In this document: one piece after another, positions 20,977 through 33,027 of the stretch
Position numbering within the stretch: position 1 is the stretch's first letter
Layout of the letters: each line of letters opens with the position of its first letter
Assembly: GCA_048213135.1 (NCBI GenBank)
Contig: PS015452.1
Location: 2,336-44,870, forward strand
Source of the DNA: Reclinomonas americana ATCC 50394
Lineage: Eukaryota > Jakobida > Jakobea > Jakobida
Direction of reading: 5' to 3'
DNA length: 42,535 nucleotides
Position numbers and translations under genes: made by a program
The notes under the pieces: model-generated
Seen by the model: the letters and a program-made list of their open reading frames with translations, nothing else
Database searches by the model: none
What the model was told of the DNA's origin: nothing

Positions 20977-23029
20977 TCAACTGCTGCGCACAACAATCCC
21001 CCCCCCCCCCCCCCCCTCGCATGCTCGTATGTGCCGCACCTTGGCTTCGAGTATCCGACGGACAGCCGCCTTGTCGACCATGCGCGCGGTGAAGCTGGCA
21101 CACAGGTACACGGTCTCCATCATCGACAACTTGTTGGTGGCGTACGTGGTCTTGACCATTTCCTCCCGCTGCAGGAACCCAATGAAATCGTGCCGAGTGT
21201 AGTACTACGCTTGTGCATGGCCACTCACCTCCATCTCAAACCCGTATGCGAGCATGACCTCGCGCAGCTCCTCGTATGAAATCTCAATGGACTCGCCTGT
21301 CTCTGCGTAGTGGAATAGGAGCGGACCTGCACTTGCACACCGTCGTTGGTGAGCACACGTCTACACCACCATGGAATGAAAAACGACTGTGGCCACACCG
21401 AAATTGATCCACACGCCGCCGGCACGAAGCACGTTCTGTGTGCACCGACCAGGCAATGAGCGGTTCTACTGTGGCCGAGGCACAACTGCCGTCCACCTCA
21501 CCGCCAGTACTTCCACGTACTCGACCACGTTGCGTGCAGTGTCAAGAAAGAAACACGTGAGTACGGCGGCGTACTCATCTGCCCGAAAAAAACAAAAGAG
21601 TGAGTGGGGTGCACAGACATCCTTGCACTTTTGCACTCCCCACCATCCTCTGGGCTTTGCACTTCCCTCTCGAGCTCTCACTCACCTGCGGAGTCCACGT
21701 ACACATCCACAAAATCGCCGGCGCTCATCGACATTTGCCCTACGGTGTCGCCCGCCACATCAATCTCGCTGCCTGGATGCACATCGGGCACCATGACCGC
21801 TCGCAGCTGGTCCGACACCTGGAGCACGTTGCACGTTTGGTGCACAAATGGGTAGATGGCCACCGGTTCACGCGATATTCTATTATTGGAGTGAATCGAC
21901 AAGCACGGAACGCGATCGTGGAGCACAGAGAGAGTAGAGTCACCTGTTCAGCACAAAGTTGCTGCCCAGCAGCATGTGCATCGACCATTCGTTGCCTTCG
22001 CTCGCGAAACCTTCACCGCATACCCAGGCACACTCAATTCCACTGTCGCTCACCGGCCACACCGCTACGCGTTCGGCACTCACCACGCATCGCCACCTCG
22101 TATGTTAGCCGGCCGAGTCCGGCACCGGGAGTGAGCACGCGCAGCTCCTGCCTGGTCGCCGTCTCTCGGGGATAGACACGCTCCAGCTCGCGAAGCATTA
22201 CACCATACGTCGCCTCACGCTCCGCGACACCCTGCGCCACGCAACACGTGAGCGAAGAAGACAGTCGAGGGACAGCTGCCGTGCCGACCGACCTCGCCAC
22301 TCCAGTCGCGCACGAACTGGCGTAGAGTACTGCGCACCTTATCCATATCATCGGCTCGCACAATCTGCTCCCCTCCCCGCACACATGGAGTCACCACCAG
22401 CGAGGGTGGCACACAAACACACATTGCCGACTTTGTATCGTACATACATCGATCGCCGACACGACTCCCCCGTAGTGCTGCACATCTCACATTGCACACT
22501 TGTCGTCAGCACGCGCGCTACTCCGCGAGTTCACGAACGCGCATCGCACCTGTGGCTGGTTGTGAAACACATCGGTGTCGCCAATGATATCGTTGAGGAA
22601 GGCTTGATTGCGTTGAATCGCCGTCTTTGTCTGCTCCGCCTTGAAGCTGTGTGCGCACGCAAGCGCGTGGGTGAGACACGTAGTGACGCCTGCGCGGAGA
22701 ACTCGCCGAGACTCAACTCGACTTGTCGTAACACCGCCAGGTGACGCGCCGGTAATCGTCGGAACTCGCTCTGCATCTGCTCCAGCACACGCAACGAGTG
22801 ATTGGCGTACAACATGAACGAGCGCACTGTCTTGCGAAAGAGTCGCGCTTCCTCGGCCTCGTCGTCGTCGTCGGCGGCCACTGCCGCCTCGAATGCACGT
22901 TGCTCCTGTGCAATGTCATCGCCATCGCCCCGCTCTTGCTGCGCGTGTGCACGGCTTGAGCTGCAACGCTACACCGATACGAGAGGCGCGCTTACTCGTA
23001 CGCACCTCCGCGCGCTCCGCCTCCGCCAT
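20977..23029 (-). CDS. CARNMT1: Carnosine N-methyltransferase homologue (N2227/UPF0586 family)
   Basis: Eleven exons: 23029-23006, 22938-22688, 22646-22550, 22364-22293, 22231-22084, 22010-21944, 21879-21686, 21578-21502, 21435-21399, 21326-21229, 21168-20977. Total 418 residues, close to the family size. The N terminus is acidic (AADDDDEAEEARLFRKTVRS). Family landmarks appear in order: STLRQFVRDWSGE, the SAM-binding VLTPGAGLGRLTYEVAMRG near residue 181-198, GNEWSM..GSNFVLNR, YPFVHQ, VPDVHPG, MSAGDFVDVY, LTCFFLDTARNVVEYV, GGVWINFGPLLFHY, and a closing motif KTTYATNKLSMMETVYLCAS. The known enzyme methylates carnosine to anserine and also methylates a protein histidine in animals; which substrate applies in a protist is not shown. 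The first exon is only 24 nt. The C terminus ends in a poly-Gly stretch from a 19-C run. Confidence 0.94.
20998..21016. repeat. Homopolymer of 19 C inside the last CARNMT1 exon
   Basis: Read on the minus strand it encodes six glycines just before the stop. Length errors or polymorphism here would change the last residues of the protein. Confidence 0.95.
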
Positions 23030-23098
23030 GTGCTATGCCGCGTGTCATGCGTCGGTCGGTCGGTGTCCTGCTGCATGCTCCGTAGTCAAGTCGTGCTC
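23030..23098. promoter_or_regulatory. 69-bp divergent intergenic region between CARNMT1 and the GT61 gene
   Basis: The two start codons face away from each other with 69 bp between them, so the region must hold both 5' UTRs and any shared core promoter, unless an upstream non-coding exon exists. It contains a CGGTCGGTCGG repeat; no TATA box is visible. Confidence 0.5.
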
Positions 23099-25860
23099 AT
23101 GGATCCGTACGCGCCCTTCCAGCGCACGCCCACTGGCAGCGCACCGCCAACAGGAGTGGCCTCACCAGCCACCCGCGGGCATGCATCTCACCATCACCTG
23201 CAAGCACAACAACAACAGCAACAGCAACAACAACAACACAGTCCACTCAGCAACCGCGCTGCTGCTGGTGGCATCAACGACGACGGCAATGGCGTTGACG
23301 ATGATGACGAGGAAGAGGGCGCTGTCTCGATCGGTGCGGGCGGTGTGCGCCGATCAAGCACCAAACTGCAACGACACAGTGAGCGTGTGGCGTCGTCGTC
23401 TTCGTCGTCGTCGGCATCGTCCACGCGCACGTGGATGTATGCAGTCGGCGCAGCGGCAGTGTTCCTCCTGCTGCTGTGGTTCACGTTTGGGGATCCACTG
23501 AACTCAGCAGGGCGGCGGCCGACTGCCGCGCAGATTGCACGCATTGTTGCGTCTCTCTCTCTCTCTCCTCTCGCTTCAGGTGCGGCTTATGAGACTGACG
23601 TGCGTGTGTATGTTGACAGAGGTACTTGGAGAGTCAGGCGTCCACCTTGTCGCGACACATTGCCGCACGAGAAGGCGAGTTGCATGATCTGAAGGCTCGT
23701 GCTGCGGCCCCGCCACCACCGCCTCCACCTCCGCCTCCACCGCCTCCACCACCAGCCGCTCTGCCTCCGGCGTCACCTAAACCATCGCCACCACCTCCTC
23801 CGCCGCCTCCTCCTCCTCCTCCGCCGCCGCCTGCGCCTGTTGCGCCTGTTGCACCGGCACCCACTCGCATCGACAGTCGCTACTTGAACACGCACATGCC
23901 TTCCACGGAGTTCTTGCAGCGACTGGGCGGTGGTCTCTCCAAGTTCGAGGCCGAGTGCGACAAGCACCTCGGATTCGGACTCATTCGCCGGTGGCAGGAG
24001 GCCGCACAGACGTACTGCTCACCTCTCAGCGGCGGTAATCCTTGTGTGCTCGTGCTCGATACCACCACGTCCAATCTGAGTGCTCACCGTTCGTACGTGC
24101 CAGCTGCCATGCTACCGTCGAAGCTCACCTGCCATCCACTCTGGCAACTGCGGCACACGGGTATGGATCCATTCTGTCACTTCTCCAACGTGATGCTGGA
24201 TTTCGAGCGACTGCGCAGTTGCGACAGTGGATGTTCTTTTTCGTGGTCTGCTGCCGGCACATACTGGGAAGCTCACCTCGCGACGCAGCTCGGCGAGGAG
24301 GCATTGCGGCCAATTGCGAGTTGTCCCGTGACTGGTGGTCACTCCCGGTGAGCGTTGTAGTATGGAGACCGCGCGTGAAATCAGCCGCTCGCTGACCACG
24401 CTCGTGCAGCGCCCTCTGCAAATGGGTAACACGTTTGCGAACTTTGCGGCGGTGAACGAACCACTGGCAAGCCGATGCACCAAGACAGTCGACACGCCAG
24501 TGCTCATTGTGTATCGCGAAAACGACGACAACTACTTTCATCGTTGCGGGCAGCCGCCACTCGCACGCAGCATCTCCGTTCACTGACAATGCATTTACCG
24601 TGGCAGGAATGGCCGAGTTCATCAACGCCTACATTGCGTACGCCATTATGGACTTGGATTTCGGCGAGCCGCAAGTGCTCATTATCGACGACCTGGGCGA
24701 CGGCAACTTCATGCAGCTGTGGTCCCATTTGTCGCGTGGCGGAAAGGTGCAGCGACTGTCGGACTTTCGAGGTCTGTCTCTCAGGCGTCGGGCGACCCTA
24801 CTTTGTGTTTCTCACACGCTGCCAAACAGACTCGGATCGCATCTGCTACAAGACAGCCATGGTGGCGCTTCCCGGAGGCACCAATTTCATCTGGAAAGAC
24901 CTGTACCGACCTGCCGACTGCCTCGACAGCCCGCTGTTGCAGGCATTTGTGCGCTTCATGCTCTCCAAGTGCGTCGGCACACGCATGTGGAGTCTTATTC
25001 GTTGGCTGACGTGTGCGTGCGCCTCCTTGGTGGTAGAATGGGTTTGTTGGAGGAGGACGAAGAGAACGCACATCACCTGGCCGATCGCCCCATCCGCATC
25101 ACCTTTTCTCGCCGCTCGTTTAAGCCCAACCAGCACATTTCTCGTAAAATCGTCAACGAAGAAGTGCGTGAGCAAGTAGCGCTGCACGGCCGCTCCCTCT
25201 CCCTTGTTTCTCCTCATCTCTTTGTGACTGGATATGCAGGACCTGGTGAATCTGGTCAAGTCGACGACCAATGCGGTGGTGACGACGGTCGACTTTGGCA
25301 CGATTTCTCTGATGGAGCAACTGAAACTGGCTCGCAACACCGACTTGTTTATCGGCATGCACGGTGCCGGCATGACGCATGTCATCTGGATGCCCGAAGG
25401 CAGCGTGGTCATGGAGATGTTCCCGCTGGACTTTTGGACGCAGTCCGCCATGCGGAATCTCAGCAGGTAAAGTAATTCACTCCGTGGTCTGTCGATGGCG
25501 ACTTGACATCATATTGTCTCTTTTGTTGGCCGCACAGGTATACACGCAAGCAGTACATCAACTGGCGGAATGTTCACCAGAAAAATCACTTGGTCCGCCA
25601 CGATCTGAAACCAAGTGCGTCGCAGTGCGATACGCTCCCCGCTTTCTCTGTTCTTCCCCTCGTCGACTGACACCTGCTTTTTGCCAGTCGACCCGCCGCG
25701 CGACACGATTGTCGACATTGATGAATTCCGGCACGTGTTCAACACGGCTGCACAGCTGGCGCGCCTGTACCGTAACCGCCGCGGCTTCTGTGGCATCGAC
25801 TGCAAGAATGACGAGGCCGATCAGATCACGTGGGAGAGTACCGTGTACGCGCCTCCGTAG
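23099..25860 (+). CDS. Type II membrane GT61 glycosyltransferase, EOGT-like
   Basis: Nine exons: 23099-23545, 23620-24347, 24385-24542, 24607-24771, 24830-24968, 25037-25163, 25240-25466, 25538-25614, 25688-25860, giving 746 residues. The cytosolic N terminus (about 110 residues) has poly-Gln, acidic and Ser runs. One membrane segment follows (MYAVGAAAVFLLLLWFTF, about 113-130), then a stem with two long proline runs. The catalytic part shows the GT61 order: CHFSNVMLDFERL, ENDDNYFHRMAEFINAYIAY, CYKTAMVALPGG, LARNTDLFIGMHGAGMTH (about 618-635), and YINWRN. This order and spacing resemble EOGT, which adds O-GlcNAc to EGF domains; the acceptor here is not known. A Golgi location is inferred from the anchor, whereas animal EOGT is a soluble ER protein. 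Residues encoded just before the second donor (about 24215-24347) are the least certain. Confidence 0.9.
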
Positions 25861-25873
25861 AATTGCACTCGAC

Positions 25874-25879
25874 AATAAA
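25874..25879 (+). terminator. AATAAA polyadenylation signal of the GT61 gene
   Basis: AATAAA begins 14 bases after the TAG stop. It lies in the 76 bp that separate this stop from the stop of the convergent CEP164 gene, so the two 3' UTRs probably overlap. Confidence 0.65.
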
Positions 25880-25936
25880 AAAAGGAGAAAAATACCGGCT
25901 GTACACTTTCCACATACACACACGCGCGCCTGCGTG

Positions 25937-27529
25937 TCACCGCCGACTGGAAGACTTGCGCCGATACGAATGCCTTCGCGGATTGGCCTCGTCTCCGTTG
26001 ATGACAATTCGGCGACCTCCCACCTCGACCGTAATTGGCGGATAGCCTCCACCACCACCGCCGCCATGATCGCGATGTCGGCGAGAAGCCGAAGACGAGC
26101 GTACGCGACTCTCCATGGCCACTCCGACCTCCGAGGAGCCGCGAGCCGATACTGGTCGGCTGCCCAGCTGATGTCGCATGTCGGCACGCAACGACTGCAG
26201 CCAGTTGCCGTGACTGCGAAGAACGCGACGGGCCGAGTCACGCTCGTCATTCCATCGAATCAGAGCCGACCGCAATCGCTGGTAGCTGGGATCGCCGTAC
26301 AGGCTAGAGCCGTATAACCTGCGCGGGAAGATGACGACGATGATGATGAGACACAACTTTGTCAGCTGCCGCTCTTTTGTCTTCCTCACCTCGGCACGCC
26401 ACGATGCTCTGGAAGCCACGACTCCGGCAAGTAGCTGACCCAGTGCGATGGCGTTCGCCTGTCTGGCGGTGTGGCGCCAGCAAAATGCCGCATGCTCAAC
26501 ACCTCCCGCATGTGCCGCAGGTGCTCGTCGGTTGTGCTGTCGAGTGCATCGGGCCGCGAGTGCGCAGACTTCTTGCCGCGCAGCGTGTGCACAAGCTGCT
26601 TGATATCACGCTCCAGTGCAAAGATGTGCTGCAGCAACGGCGCAGGAATTTCGCCAGGCTCTGCAGCTGCACCACCGGCGCCAGTACCATCCGGTCCATC
26701 AGGTGGCGTTCGTCTCCACTCATCGTCCGACATGACGGACTGCACCATCGCCACCAAAGTCAGTACCAACATCTCTCATTCCCGATCCCTAGCTTCTCTC
26801 TCTCCCTCATGGCACGTACCGCATCGGCTTGCGACAATGAGTCCTCGATCAACTTGAGTCGCTCACTGCGCAGTCGGGCCAGCTGCTGAATCTTGGCCAC
26901 GTGTCGCGCCTCCTTGTTCAACTGCTGTGCCTCGCGCTCGAGCATGCGCTTCACGTCCTTCATGGCCTTCTTGTATGCCTCGTACGAATCCGGTGGCAGG
27001 TCGCTCTGCAGGGCGCGCATGTCGGTGGCCCACGTCGCTCGTGCCTCCTCCAGACTGCGCTGCCGCTCACGAATCATGTCGCGCTGTCTGTTGATAAACG
27101 CCATGGCCTGGTCTACGCTCTCACGCTCGTCGTCCACGTAGCTGCCACTGGCGGCACCGTCCTCGCTCGGCGGCGCCCCAGTGTCACCATGCTCTCCTTC
27201 GACCACGTCAACAGCAATGCCCACGTTCTCCTTGGAACGACGCACTTCGCTAGATGCAGCGGCCGTACCAGCACCTCGGCGAGTACTGCTCTGCTGAGGC
27301 GCGCCAGTGGTCACCGGCACGAATGCAGAGTCGTCAGACATGGCCAGCGCACCTGTGGCGCACTCTGCCGATGAGCAGCGGAGCCTCGAACATTACGAGA
27401 CGCATTTTTATCTGCAACTTACCATGTGCATGCCCGGAACTCTTCTTGGGCGACGACTGCGCGACACCACCACGTGGTGATGGTGCACGGTTGGCAGACA
27501 CGGGACGCAAGATGCCCGCCGGAACAGCT

Positions 27530-27560
<31 letters not shown>

Positions 27561-30500
27561 GCAGCGCTTCCTCACGTCGATTCGCCTCTGCCGTTTGAAT
27601 CTCCTGCGCGTGGGTTCCATGAGTGTGCTTGCCTCACACAGTGAGGGGGGCGATCGACGTACCAGTTCACGCAAAACGCGATCACGCTCCTCTTGCTGTT
27701 GTTGAAGAAGTTGCTCGCGTTCGTCGAGTTCTTGACGACGCTGTCGCTGTTCCTCGGCGCGCTCTCGCTGCTCAGCAGTCAGCACCGACACTCAGCATCG
27801 AACCAAGCAGCACAGACACAAACCAACTCCTGCTCCATACGATCGCGCTCCTGCTGCTGTGCGTCGAGTGTGTGCTGGAACTCTTGTTCCCGCTGCTGTC
27901 GCTGCTGTTGCGTCATGGCGACCTCGGCAGACTTCATCTCCTGCGAAAAGGAATGCAAAATGAGGTGAGCGCGCGCGCAGGGAATGACAACTCTCTCTCT
28001 CTCTTTCTCTGTCTTCCTACTCACCAACTCTGCCCGCATGCGCGCTTGCTCCGCCCGCTGCTCCTCGATCAACTTTTCGTGTGCGCGCTCACGGGCCGCC
28101 TGCTGCGCTTGCATCGCGGCCAGTTCCGCCCGCTGTCGGCCAACAACGTCCTCCTGCTGCTGCAACTCCTGCTGCAGCTTCCGCTGCTGCTCCAGAAGTT
28201 CCTGCTGGCGCTGCTGTGCCGACTTGAATCGTTGCTCCTCTCGTCGCTGCGACTCTTGCAATGCGGCGAGTTCCACACGCTGACGCTCGAGTTCCTGCTC
28301 CAGACGCAGTTTTTCCAGCTGCGCAGAGAATAATCAACGTCAGACAGATTGTGTTTTTCTCTATTCGCTCTTGTGACGACAACAACGACAACGAACATCG
28401 GCTTCGTGCTTGACGCGCTGCTTTTGCAACTCGAACTCGCCGCGAGCGCGCTGATACTCGTGATCAATCTCCTGCTTGACCCGAGCTCGTTCCAGCTCGA
28501 TTTCGGCATTGACGCGATCCCGCTCCTTGGCCACGGTGCGTTCCAGTTCCTGCATTCGCAGCAGTCAATCTCCAGGGTCGCGTCCGTTTTCATCTCTCTT
28601 GTCTCTTTGCCCATACACGTACCTCCTTCTCACGTGCCGCACGCTGCACAGCCTGTTGCCGCTCCTCCTCCAGTCGCTGCATGCGCACCTTGTACTCCTC
28701 ATTGGCACGACTGAGACGTTCTTCCATCTCGGCGCGCCATTTCTCTTCACGAGAGCGCGTCTGCTTCTCGGCCTCGCGTTCCCACTCGGACTTTTGCGTA
28801 ACCCGCTGCGCGGCCTCAGCTTCGAGCTGAGAGCGCAGATCGCGAAGCTGCCGCTGGTACTCTTCGGCCTCGCGTTGGAAATCAAGGTCGCGCTGTCGGC
28901 TCTCAGACTCAATCTGCACACCCAAGTGGAAGAAGCGAGTGAGCGCACTGACGACTCCCATGGTATATCCCGTCACCTTCCCAAGCCCCCCCCCCCCTCC
29001 TCCCCTTCCCCCGTCTTCCTTCCCTCCCCTTCCCTTTGCGTACACGCACCTTGTCCTCCTCAACACGAAGCTTCCGCTCCAACTCACTCCGCTTATTCTT
29101 CTCCATCTCCTCCAACTCTCGCTTGATAGTCTGAATACGCCGCTCGCGCTCGTCCAACAACCGCTGCTCCTCGGTGGCCAGCGACTGCAGATTGGTCTGG
29201 AAGGTTTTCCGTTCGCGATCCTCCTCCTCCGTAAATTGGCGTTTCAATGCGGCGATTCGCTCCTCATAACGCCGCCGCTCCTCCTCGTATCGCTCCTGGA
29301 GCAACAGAACCAGCACAGTGAGCACAATTAATGAAAAAGCATCCCCCTTCCCCCCCACGAATGTCCCTGCACGCACATTTTCTCGCGACTGCAGCTCCAG
29401 CAGCGCCTGCTCGGCCTTCAGCCGCAGCTCACTCTTGCGTCGCTCCAATTCGGTCTCCATGCGGGACACGTCGAGCTCTTCGCCGGCCACCTTTTCCATC
29501 TGCGACGACAGATTGGTGCGTTGCGAGTTCAACCTACATGCACAGCAACGCATCCGGAGATCAACAACGAGAACCACGACCACCACGAACTCTTCCCGCG
29601 CGTGCGCGCACGCCAATAACGCACCGTTCCCTCTGCTGGCGCTCAAAGTCCTGGAACTGCTGCTCCATGTCGTCCAGCAGCCTCTGCTTGCGCGCCTCCA
29701 GGTCACGCAACACCGAGGTGCGGGCCTCCTCCTCCAGCTGTTCGCTCTTGCGGCGCTTTTGCTCTGCATGCTGCTCCTCGCACTGGCGGAGCTGCGTTTC
29801 GAATTCGCGCTGCCGTGTGCGCAACTCGTCGGCGAATCTGCGATGCCATGAGACGGGTGCAGACAGCTACAAGGCAATCCCAGCGGAACCCAACTTGCGC
29901 TCCACTTCGCTCTTCTCACTCGCCAGTGCATCCTTCTTCTTCTCCAGCTCCGTGCGCAAGCGACTGATAAGCTCCTCTTGCGAGCGGAATTCGTCGGATC
30001 GCAGCTGCAGAAAGGGTCAGCTATTCAGCACGACAGCATCGCGTAACGCCCCTGCATTTCGTACAAACCTCGACCTGCAAACCGAGTCGCTCCTTGGCGG
30101 CCTGAATGCGGCGGTCACGCTCCGCACGCATCTCGGTCTCGTAGTCGGCCACTTCTTTCTCCATCTGTGTACGTTGGAGAGAACACGAGAGGAGGAGATA
30201 ATGTTGAGGACTTGCATACAACCGCACTTCCACCTGCGAGCATGCTCACCTGGCTCATGATTCGCTGCCGCTTATTCTGCCGCTCCTTCTCAACATCATC
30301 CTGCAGTCGCTGCTCCATCTCCTCCAACTCACGCTTGCATGAATTCTGTGCAGGAGACGTGAGAACTCAATACAACGCGCTAACTGACGCCACGCCGTAC
30401 CTGCAGATCGCGGAGTTTGCGCTGATGTTCGTACTCTTCCCGTTGCATGCTCTCCTGCAGCTCACGCTCACGCTATACCGAGATTGACAAAATGAGGCAC

Positions 30501-32872
30501 AGCAACGCACACATTCACAAACATACAACTGCTTGCCCACACCTTTACGCGCTTCGACTGCATATCGGACTCCAGTTCCTCCAACTCGAAATCCAACTTG
30601 CTCTTCAGCTCGTTGCGTCGGCGCTCTGTCTGCGCGGCGAACTCGCGCTCCAGCTTCTCCACCGAGTCCTTGCTCTGCGACTCCAACAGACGTCGTTTCT
30701 CACCGTCGAACTTTTGCAGCTCTTCGGCTTCCAGGCGGCGACGGCGTTCTTCGTAGTCACGCATGAGTTGCTCGCGGTAGCGACGCATTTCCTCGTCCAA
30801 CTCGCGGCGGATGCGCTCCTTCTCCGACTCCTGGCGCGATCGCTCCTGCACGCGCACACAGTGTGTCAGTGACGGTGGCAGTCGTTGCGTCTTGTCCCTA
30901 CAATGCAGACGCACCTTGGAGGTCTCTTCGCGAGCGCGAACCTCCAGCTCCCTTCGCTCCTCCTCAATCTGCTGCTCGAGACGCCGACGTTCGCGATCCC
31001 ACTCCAGGCGCTTGCGGTCGAGCTGCGACTGGAATTCCTCCAACTCCTGCCGCTCTTTCTGCGCGGGGAGCATGGTTAGGATACAGTGGAATGGATTGAA
31101 GACCGCAGTCAGACCAACCTCTTGCAATCGTTTCCGCTCAAACTCACTGCTGACCTTGGAGGACACCTCCTCCTGCCACTCCTGTTCGACTGCGGTCACC
31201 GAAGAAGATGATCAGCACGTTGTTTTCTTCGCGAGCATCGGTGAGAGGGGCAGTAGCGGTGCACAGACGCACTCTTTTCGGCACGCTTCAGCACCGGTTT
31301 TCCACCAACGACAGCCGTCGTCAGCGGCTCCTCTGCGGAAACATCGATTCGATCTCGCGGTCTCAAACTGCCGACAGTGCCCGTCAGCTGATTCGTCGGT
31401 GCAATGGCAAGAGGCGACGATCCGCCCGACGATGCCAGCGGCCCTCTCACACTGGCTGCCGCCGACGACTGTATCCCCGAAGACACTGCCATTACTGGCG
31501 ATGCGCCAATCGCCACAGCAGGAGCAGGAGAACCCGCAGCGGGCGCCGATGCTGGTTGTGGATCGGTGCGGCGGACGAGCGGACCTCCCACTGCCGTATT
31601 CACTCCGGGACCCGTGCGGATGGTGGGCTTGGCCTTGGCCTTCGCAATACCAACGTGTGAGACTACAGAAGCACACGGACAGTGCAGTGCACACAATGTA
31701 CGAACCGCGTCAACCACGACTTTTGGCTGAGAGTTCTCTTGCGTGCGCTGTGGCATGATGAGATCCTCGGAGCCACTCATCGACACGGGCTTCGAGACGG
31801 AGCGCTGCGGCACTGCCATGGCTTCACCGACTGTGACAGCAGGAGTGTTGTTGTTGTTGGCACAATGACACACTTGCTAGCGTGCGCATATCTCTCTCTT
31901 TCTCTGTGAACGCAACGAGCAGCACCAGTGCCACTGTCCAGTGGCCCGATGGAACCGAGCGGCTTGCGATTGTTCAGATTGCCCATGGACGGCAACGGCT
32001 GCAGTTTGCCACCTTTCGGCAGCTGGTGCACGGACGAGAACATGAGTGCAACGCTCTTCTGCAACGAACGCATGGAGGGAGCACACGCAACTCCGCCTAG
32101 TGACGATGGCGAGGCAGCGGCGCGTGTAGGCGAGCCCAATTGTTGCTGTGGAGTACGACGAGAAGTGAGAAGGTGAAGAGAGAAAGTGTGTGACGATGAG
32201 TGGAAAACGTACTGTCGGCGGCTTGCCACTGGCCGAAGTACGTGAGGCTGCTCCAGGCCCTCGTTGTGCCTGACAGTACGCCACGTGAGACAACCGCTCG
32301 CATGTGCTACTCCACATAACACACAAACGCAACTTGATACCGCTTCCCGTGCAACTCGAACATTTTCTTCTCCTCCTTGGCCATGTCCTTGAACTGCTCA
32401 TCCAGCGGGTGATCCCATATACTCTCACCAGTGACGCAGTTCCAGTAGTAGATCTCATCCTTTTCCGTTTTGCTGTGCGCGACAGCGTGCGATGAGCTGC
32501 TTGTTGTCGTCCCTTGATCTCTCTCTATCACAGACGCAAACCAGCAAAACGCACCAAGCCTTCCAGTTATCAGGCAGTGGCGCCTTCAGACCCTCGCGTG
32601 CGATCCACAGCAGCTCCTTGTGAATGTCGGGATCGAGATCCAACCAACGCGCATACTCGGCAATCTCTGCACACGCAACGCAACACAGTCTCAGAATAAA
32701 ACACAATCACACTTCTCTTTCTCTCTCTTTCACACACACACACGTACCCTCAGCTGTGGGCTCATAGTGCTGCACACACGCCAGCAATCAATTCATCACA
32801 ATCATCACAATCATCACTCACTGACGAAGGAAACCAAACCTCCAAATCCTCCTCCAGGATGACGTTGGCCAT
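25937..32872 (-). CDS. CEP164: CEP164 homologue, ciliary distal-appendage protein
   Basis: Twenty-seven exons close in frame to 1675 residues: 32872-32840, 32769-32748, 32666-32555, 32472-32334, 32269-32213, 32145-31917, 31830-31702, 31662-31273, 31189-31119, 31058-30915, 30845-30543, 30472-30401, 30345-30250, 30164-30069, 30004-29895, 29837-29625, 29533-29377, 29295-29050, 28913-28623, 28549-28397, 28318-28025, 27940-27824, 27770-27663, 27603-27423, 27352-26820, 26739-26390, 26318-25937. The N terminus is diagnostic: EYARWLDLDPDIHKELLWIA, then a WW domain at about 49-79 (LPDNWKAC, DEIYYWN, SIWDHP). A disordered Ser/Pro region spans about 103-370, then roughly 850 residues of Glu/Arg/Gln coiled coil, and a conserved late helix (AMAFINRQRDMIRERQRSLE). 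In animals CEP164 docks the mother centriole to membrane and recruits TTBK2 to start ciliogenesis; the homologue implies a cilium. The second exon is only 22 nt. Confidence 0.95.
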
Positions 32873-33027
32873 CGCAATCAACAGGCTCACAGACAGGCAG
32901 ATTAAATGAGAGAAAAGAAGAAGAGAGAGGCCCACGCCCCCCCAACGGTCAAATTTCTCCTTCCCGCCAATTGCAAGTTGCTCTGCGCATTTGTCTTTGT
33001 CCACGCCGTTTACTGACGGAGCGAGAG
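32873..33027. promoter_or_regulatory. 155-bp divergent promoter region between CEP164 and the Dpy-30/dynein-stalk-like gene
   Basis: Start codons at 32872 (minus) and 33028 (plus) lie head to head. The region contains a GA-rich part, a C run (about 32936-32942), and CCAATTGCAAGTTGC near 32969, which includes a CCAAT. No convincing palindromic RFX X-box was seen by eye. Confidence 0.5.

Noticed and set aside
21466-22384. Plus-strand and alternative minus-strand frames across the CARNMT1 locus
   Set aside because: Family motifs appear in order only in the spliced minus-strand frame.
32873-33027. RFX X-box in the CEP164 divergent promoter
   Set aside because: Only a half-site-like AGTTGC was seen; no imperfect palindrome of the right spacing by eye.
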